Assembly: GCA_900618425.1 (NCBI GenBank)
Contig: UZAN01043501.1
Span: 22,536 to 41,106, forward strand
DNA: 18,571 nt
Source: Echinostoma caproni
Lineage: Eukaryota; Platyhelminthes; Trematoda; Plagiorchiida; Echinostomatidae
Reading direction: 5' to 3'
The translations under genes were made by a program, and so were the position numbers. Position 1 is the first letter of the stretch, and each line of letters starts with the position of its first letter. Below, piece by piece: positions 15,448 to 18,571 of the stretch. The notes beneath the pieces were generated by a model, which was not told the origin of the DNA, did not search any database, and saw nothing but the letters and a program-made list of their open reading frames with translations.

Positions 15448-18250
15448 GTGATTCTTGGTTCAACACAAACGATGCATGAGCAACATGTGGATCATTGGAA
15501 GCCGTATGGGTGTAATATCTGGTCGGCTTCTTTAAACAAAACTAAACGCTATTTAAAACCAACCGGACTCCATGCCACAGTTGTCTTACCATACGAGGAA
15601 GTTTATCCAACGGATTTTTCACAGTTCGAATAAATGAGGAATGTTTACTAGGACACGTTTCTCCTACGGAAGTGATTCTCTTACTCAAAACTTAGAACTG
15701 ATTGCCCAATCCACTGTCATTCCATAATGAATTTAACGTGCTTCCTATAAGAATGAATCACATTCTCAAATAGCAAACATCGGATGCATGTAAAACAAAT
15801 GATGGAATGTTTGCTATTACTCTCAACAGGAGACAACCCTTAAGCAGTATCCAGTAGATTATCGAAACTGACCGGAATTTCGAGTTTTATGGAAACTTAA
15901 ATTATTTATAATAGATCGTCTAGTTTTATTTGCCCAATCAAATCATACGGTCATGTTCCTGGGAAATTATATTAGATTAACTGCGTAATACGCCAATGGG
16001 CTGACAACTATCTTATAGGGATTGAAAGGTGAAACGCCATGCCGATGAAAAGGCTACTTTCCAAAGAATCTTACAGAGTCACCTTACCCCGTACGTGACC
16101 AGTCTCGGTAAAACAACTATTAGTTCTATCTACATCAAAATAAGCAATAAAATTTATTGTACCGGATGAAGATCGTTGTATCAATCTTAACATCGAACGG
16201 TTTGTCATTTAAGGGAAGAAATAAACACTGAGAGATATAAACAGTTCACCTTTTATCCAAATGTATACGTAACATATGTGGTATTTGTGTAAAAAAGTAT
16301 TATACAGTGTAACGAATGGCCAATAACCGGAAACTAAACTTGTGCATGCGGCTAGTAACATCAAAGTTGGTAAACACATTCCGCATCTGCTTTGGCTTTT
16401 AATCCCAAGGATCGACTGTGACAGCTTAAACACAAGATCTTTGTTTTGCTTTCGAACCGGTGCTATATGTGTACTGCAAAGCGTTTGTCGAGAAACAAGG
16501 TTGCTTAACTTCCCTTTCTGGCCTTTATTTTACGAACATCGACACGCAGCTCACCAAGTAATTGCCCCTCCCCCAGTTGTTGAATGTTTGTACCTCTTGG
16601 CATGAATTAGTCAAATGAATTAATGATGCGCAGTGCGGTTTGGCAAATTTCACCAAAAGGTAAAGTATCTATCTCGATGGCCGGATACAATAGCCTCATA
16701 GGACGTATGAATCTCCAAGATAGAATTACATTCTGTGAAAGATAGTTCCAAGCAACCTGAAAAGTTCTATAGTTCTGTTGATGTCACTGATATTGATATT
16801 GCAATACAGCGCAAAGTTTGTTTCGCTTTCTATCTCAGATTATTACTATTACACTTGAGGGTCGAATGATCTCATTTGGAGTGAAATATCTAATTCCTCG
16901 GGAAACCTAGGTGGGTCATCCATCATCGGTATTCTCAGCTTATCTTAAAAGTTCTTCACGGGATGGAAATAAATGCGTTTGAAAACAGCTTACAAGCATA
17001 GTTATTGCAATCACTTTAATTGACAAGATTCACATAAGTCCCATTTCTATTGCCAACTTGAGAAATTTCTCGTGCAGGCTTAGAGGTCCGAAAAAGGTAC
17101 ACAAATCTCTTACATTGCTGTCGTCAATGATGCTGAAATTTGTTTAGCTATATAAGTGGTGATATGAAATGTTTGTATTAAAGACAGAGTTCAGTACAAG
17201 TTGGAACCGTCTGAACTGGAAAAGAATAAAGGGGATATGAGAAAAAATTTCGTCTCTGTTTAAAGTAGCAGAAGACATTAGTGGATAGCAAACAAAAAGA
17301 ACGATGAATAAACGTCTACCTACATAACTAAAGTTATGAAAGGTTTTCAAATGTGCGTTTATGACCAATCTATTAGAAAACAGTGACTACGAATAGAAAG
17401 AAGGTCAGGCGGTGGAACTGAAACCGGTATGTTAAAACGTTCCGCCTTGCCCCGGCTTTTGATCCGCACCCGGAATTCTATAGCCTGAATGTGAATGACT
17501 GTTGACAACACCGGTTGCTTCTGACAGCGTGAACTTGGTGAGCGGTAATTTGCGGTAGGTAAATGTTGCATCAACTGAGGTCTGCCCTCGGGAGAGGCAA
17601 ATCAAAGAGCGACAAAGTTGAACTTGTCCTACAGCACGGAAATAGGGCCATCTGATCAATATCAATAATAAAATATAATCCGATTCACAACATGTGGAAG
17701 ATATGTTCAATGTGGCGAATACAATAAATAGTCTGAACTGGACGATAAAGATATCCTTACCCCATAATTTTGATTACGATTTTCTCTGTGTTCGTGAGCA
17801 GAAACCCCATCATAGGGAATTCCCAGCTAATCTAAATGGTAAAATGTTTACATTCAAACACTCAGAGAGCCATTTTTAAGGGGTGCTGATATAAGGCCTG
17901 CATTTGGAACAAAGTTTCCTCAATGAAGACGTACACATAGAAACACTACGTACCGTGAATGTTGCATGAAATACGTGTGATAGATTTGAGGAAATTTTTT
18001 TTTCGTGGGCAAATTCTGAAGGGAAATCCGCAAGTTTGAAAGGGAAACCTCTTATCTGTGATGAATAATATGCATCCTTCATTCTGAATACCGTCGGGGT
18101 TAGGAATGCGAAATCCAGCAAACAACCAATGAAAAAAATGACAGAAAAATATAAAGAAATTCTAAATCAGTTTACTCCGTTTAAATCAATTAAAGCTTTA
18201 TTCCAGTCCAGATATCTTTCAAAGGAAACGATGAAATTCGAAATTTTTCC
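15448..18250. other. Long AT-rich stretch with no recognisable gene
   Basis: Short open frames are present (15448-15633 +; 16342-16605 +, largely covered by an opposing frame at 16433-16209; 17710-17432 -; 17694-17879 +; 18121-17876 -). None carries a motif I can name. The 17710-17432 minus frame is locally richer in G+C and is the only one I would test as a possible exon. The rest looks like intergenic or intronic sequence. Confidence 0.4.
15770..15819. repeat. 12-bp perfect inverted repeat
   Basis: AATAGCAAACAT (15770-15781) and ATGTTTGCTATT (15808-15819) are exact complements separated by 26 bases. It could fold into a hairpin or mark the ends of a tiny element. No function is visible. 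Confidence 0.6.
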
Positions 18251-18571
18251 GATCACAACGGTTACTCGTGAAACGTAGGATATCAATCACATCTACGTCC
18301 TACTTGTCTGATTTGCATACAAGAATCTTGGCTGAACCCTCATGTTGCTGACGCGTTAGTGTCCATTAACGGATTTAACCTGTACCGGCAGGACAGGGAT
18401 TCATGTGGCAAGAAATCCGGTGGTGGTGTGGTTACCCACGTCAACACTTCGTGGTGTAGCAAGTCAGATGCCGTTTACTCATACACAATTATTGGTATTG
18501 ATTGTTTGTCTCTTCAGTGTTACCCTAAATTCTCCCGACATAGAAGTACCTTCATGACGAACCTATATATT
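18251..18571 (+). pseudogene. CR1-E: APE-type endonuclease domain of a CR1 LINE, cut by window edge
   Basis: After DHNGYS and a TGA (18269-18271), one frame is open to the last base: LICIQESWLNPHVADALVSI, NGFNLYRQDRDSCGKKSGGG, VVTHVNTSW and IGIDCLSLQCYPKFS. The I-x-E-S/T-W-L motif carries the metal-binding Glu of apurinic endonuclease-like nucleases. The N-L-Y-R-x-D-R...G-G-G-V block is the standard continuation in CR1/jockey LINE ORF2 proteins, and a D-C-L-S segment follows. The N-terminal beta strands of the fold are truncated or mutated. The rest of the nuclease and the RT should lie to the right of the window; whether that copy is intact cannot be judged here. Confidence 0.88.

Noticed and set aside
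16209..16605. Overlapping 87-codon (+) and 74-codon (-) ORFs as a gene pair
   Set aside because: They overlap on opposite strands, have no recognisable domain and no supporting context.
1..18571. CRISPR array, tRNA, rRNA or bacterial-type operon
   Set aside because: No regularly spaced direct repeats, no tRNA-like A/B boxes or cloverleaf noticed, and no intact tandem co-oriented genes.

Overview
This window looks like a gene-poor, repeat-rich stretch of a eukaryotic, animal-type genome. I see no operon structure, no ribosome-binding-site-led genes, no tRNA or rRNA, and no convincing host protein-coding gene. What can be recognised is a graveyard of retrotransposons from two groups: Penelope-like elements (PLEs: reverse transcriptase, linker, GIY-YIG endonuclease) and CR1/jockey-type non-LTR LINEs (APE endonuclease plus RT). 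This pairing, and the style of the proteins, suggests a flatworm (trematode or cestode) or a related invertebrate. That assignment is inference from remembered families, not a search.

Left part (1-6.6 kb). PLE-1 lies on the minus strand (1-1275) and runs off the left edge. It is followed by two inverted copies of a PLE terminal repeat (1347-1503). A CR1 RT fragment, CR1-A (1504-2035, +), is joined directly to the second copy. Two further minus-strand PLE pieces follow (PLE-2a, 3035-3690; PLE-2b, about 3725-3860). CR1-B (4785 to about 6150, +) carries RT motifs split over several frames, and CR1-C (6225-6545, -) converges on it.

Centre (7.68-11.45 kb). PLE-3 (7692-11439, +) is the best preserved element. 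It has an inverted terminal-repeat copy at its left end, a direct 5' copy in which the ORF begins, an N-terminal domain, RT, linker, split GIY-YIG domain, C-terminal tail and a 3' terminal-repeat copy. A 13-bp direct repeat (TCAATATTGGTTT at 7679-7691 and 11440-11452) brackets it and looks like its target-site duplication. A 5'-truncated LINE, CR1-D (about 8536-9445, +), has jumped into the PLE reading frame, so the two elements can be ordered in time. The PLE terminal repeats contain hammerhead-ribozyme-like core motifs.

Right part (11.45-18.57 kb). Apart from a minus-strand PLE linker/GIY-YIG remnant (PLE-4, about 12770-13145), this is AT-rich sequence in which I recognise no gene until 18251. 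There the APE-type endonuclease domain of another CR1 element (CR1-E, +) begins and runs off the right edge.

Every element shows stops, frameshifts or lost catalytic residues. I expect none of them to be autonomous in this copy. Element boundaries not marked by repeats are approximate.
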